From: Bacilli bacterium
Lineage (GTDB): Bacteria; Bacillota_I; Bacilli_A; RF39; UBA660
DNA: 64,000 bases
NCBI GenBank assembly: GCA_016293205.1
Contig: JAEDES010000001.1
Coordinates: 1-64,000, forward strand
Direction of reading: 5' to 3'
Below, piece by piece: positions 62,666-64,000 of the stretch. Within the stretch, counting starts at the first letter, position 1. Each line of letters begins with the position of its first letter. The translations under genes were made by a program, and so were the position numbers. The notes under the pieces were generated by a model, which worked only from the letters and a program-made list of their open reading frames with translations, made no database searches and was not told the origin of the DNA.

Positions 62666-63700
62666 AGATTTTAATTTAGAGAAGAATTTCTTAAAAGGAG
62701 ATTCTTCTTTTTGTTTTAGTTTTCTCTTATAAATTGGTACTTCTCCTATTTGATTGTTTTTGAGGTAGATCTTTATTTGCCCTACTTGTTTATTTGTATT
62801 TACTAGTTCTACTCTTGTGGTTATTTGATTTAATTCTGATTCTTTTAATGGATAAATAAAAGATTCTTTTAGATAGAGATGTTCATTATAGAAGTTTTTA
62901 TCTATGTAGAAAGTATTTTTATCAATAATAGTATAGTTCTTATAGTTTGAATATGCTTTATTATACAAATATTCATGTGTTTCATATTCATTAGGATCAT
63001 TTAGTGTTACTACTGTTAAATTAAAATTATTTTTAGAGGCAGTTGTTACAAGTGTTCTTCCAGATGATGGAGTATATCCATTCTTCCCTCCTGTTGCATA
63101 TTTATAAGTAGTTAGTAATTTATTTCTGTTATACCAAATATATGATTTATCATTTGTTTTAGTTTGATATCTTTTAGTACTAGATATTTCTTTATAGATT
63201 GGATTCTTATATGCATATGCTGAAAGTAAGGCCATATCATAAGCTGTTGATTTATTTTGAGTTACTTCATCTAGACCATGGGAGTTTTGAAAGATAGTAT
63301 TTTTCATATTTAGTTCTTTTGCTTTTTTATTCATTAATTTTACAAAATTTTCTTCTGTTTTAGATGTATTAATTGCTAGTACTAAAGCAGCATCATTTCC
63401 ACTTCTTAGAATGAGTCCATATAATAAATCTTTTATAGATATTTGTTCCCCTAATTGTAGATAAATACTTGTTCCATACATTGTTAATACTTCTTCTCCT
63501 ACGGTTATTTTTTTATTTAAATCTGGATTATTTTCTATTGTGATAATTGCAGTCATAATCTTTGTGATTGATGCGATTAATCTTTGGTCATCTTTATTAT
63601 CTTCATATAAAATTCTTTTTGAATCTATATCCATTACAATTGATGATGCATTTACTGGGATAGTTATTAATAGAAGAAAAATTATTAATAGTTTTTTCAT
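62651..63700 (-). CDS. D-alanyl-D-alanine carboxypeptidase, S11 family (DacF-like)
   Basis: 349 residues with a cleavable signal peptide (MKKLLIIFLLLITIPVNAS). Active-site motifs: SxxK as SITK at residues 44-47, SGN in RSGNDAALVLA, and the third motif GGKNGYTPSSGRTLV, where the normal KTG reads KNG. The C-terminal domain and an amphipathic Lys-rich tail (KRKLKQKEESPFKKFFSKL) suit membrane attachment. Trims the terminal D-Ala of wall peptides. Divergent from proS. Confidence 0.9.
   Translation of the reverse strand: MKKLLIIFLLLITIPVNASSIVMDIDSKRILYEDNKDDQRLIASITKIMTAIITIENNPDLNKKITVGEEVLTMYGTSIYLQLGEQISIKDLLYGLILRSGNDAALVLAINTSKTEENFVKLMNKKAKELNMKNTIFQNSHGLDEVTQNKSTAYDMALLSAYAYKNPIYKEISSTKRYQTKTNDKSYIWYNRNKLLTTYKYATGGKNGYTPSSGRTLVTTASKNNFNLTVVTLNDPNEYETHEYLYNKAYSNYKNYTIIDKNTFYIDKNFYNEHLYLKESFIYPLKESELNQITTRVELVNTNKQVGQIKIYLKNNQIGEVPIYKRKLKQKEESPFKKFFSKLKSLFTF
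62680..62716 (+). terminator. Possible terminator of the metallophosphoesterase gene
   Basis: AGAAGAAT / ATTCTTCT stem, 13-base loop, then TTTTGTTTT on the plus strand, inside the 3' end of the convergent carboxypeptidase gene. Confidence 0.45.
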
Positions 63701-63775
63701 ATAATCACCTAGTAATTATATGAAAATTTTTGATATTTTTATGATAAAATTATTTTATTGGAAGGAGTTTTTATT

Positions 63776-64000
63776 ATGGCAAATGAAAAGAAATTTGTAC
63801 AGGCAATTACATCACGTAATGAAGATTTTGCACAATGGTATACAGATGTTGTAAAAGAAGCGAAGTTATGTGATTATTCTAGTGTTAAAGGATGTCTTAA
63901 TTATTTACCGAATGGATATGCTATTTGGGAAAACATTCAAAAAAACTTAGATGCTAGATTTAAAGAAACTGGAGTTGAAAATGTTTATTTACCTGTTTTA
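63776..64000 (+). CDS. proS: Prolyl-tRNA synthetase, short archaeal/eukaryal type (5' part only)
   Basis: The 75 visible residues start MANEKKFVQAITSRNEDFA, then QWYTDVVKEAKLCDYSSVKG and GYAIWENIQKNLDARFKETG. This is the start of the ProS type 3 (archaeal/eukaryal-like) enzyme, found in Mollicutes-related and some other Bacillota in place of the long bacterial form with an INS editing domain. GGAAGGAG before the ATG. The rest is beyond the right edge. Confidence 0.92.
   Translation, partial: MANEKKFVQAITSRNEDFAQWYTDVVKEAKLCDYSSVKGCLNYLPNGYAIWENIQKNLDARFKETGVENVYLPVL

Noticed and set aside
1..64000. Possible UGA-to-Trp recoding, given the low GC and ProS type
   Set aside because: The rnpM gene ends at an in-frame TGA at its expected length, directly before the infB ribosome site, so the standard code fits.

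Overview
The window is about 64 kb of AT-rich bacterial chromosome from a member of the Bacillota. The evidence is PolC-type polymerase III, a T-box in front of valS, GGAGG-type ribosome sites, and mreC/mreD, spoIVFA/spoIVFB, ComEB-like and DacF-like genes. TGA is used as a stop (end of the ylxR/rnpM gene), so the code is standard and this is not a Mollicutes with reassigned UGA. The cell makes a wall (rodA-type, mreC, mreD, two D,D-carboxypeptidase domains). The base composition, the many short anchored proteins and the odd fusions suggest an uncultured gut-type Bacilli/Erysipelotrichia-like lineage; that placement is inference. Most genes lie on the minus strand. The only RNA gene seen is tRNA-Ala(TGC).

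Layout. 1-3.3 kb: an exported surface protein cut by the window edge, a NatAB-like ABC exporter and a multi-pass membrane protein. 3.3-7.9 kb: the rimP-nusA-rnpM-infB-unknown-rbfA translation operon, with a one-domain RimP and an unrecognised gene before rbfA. 8-12 kb: a Ca2+/Na+ antiporter, a J-domain/TM/LysM protein and a VanY-type carboxypeptidase fused to TruB. 12-21 kb: three large pseudopilin-like proteins with thrombospondin type 1-like repeats, alternating with small membrane-anchored partners. 21-34 kb: polC, ferredoxin, glycosyltransferase, rluB-type synthase, a kinase-like protein, an M29 aminopeptidase and several small unknown genes.

34-42 kb is an accessory island of ESX/type VII character: four WXG100-size helical proteins in two pairs, a DUF4176 protein, a small unknown protein, and a 1459-residue protein with about 85 tandem 8-residue repeats, zinc knuckles and a Thr-Asp tract. 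No secretion ATPase or other ESX machinery is in the window. Beside it lies a CotY/CotZ-like cysteine-rich protein.

42-50.7 kb: a rodA/ftsW-type gene whose start is disrupted, a PrsW-type protease, an ABC-F protein, tRNA-Ala, then spoIVFB-spoIVFA-mreD-mreC-radC and a SPOR-like protein at the SpoIIB position. This is a reduced version of the Bacillus spoIIB-maf-radC-mreBCD-minCD-spoIVFAB region. 50.7-64 kb: a large zinc-ribbon membrane protein, valS under a T-box and a possible second leader-peptide control, an ABC exporter, a deoxycytidylate deaminase, a glycerophosphodiesterase-like protein, an anchored cyclophilin, an FAD dehydrogenase, a metallophosphoesterase, a DacF-like carboxypeptidase and the start of proS.

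The strongest candidates for something undescribed are the octad-repeat/WXG-like island, the thrombospondin-repeat pseudopilins, the VanY-TruB fusion, and the leader ORF with alternative pairing between the valS T-box and the valS start. No database search or folding program was run; all family names rest on motifs read by eye.
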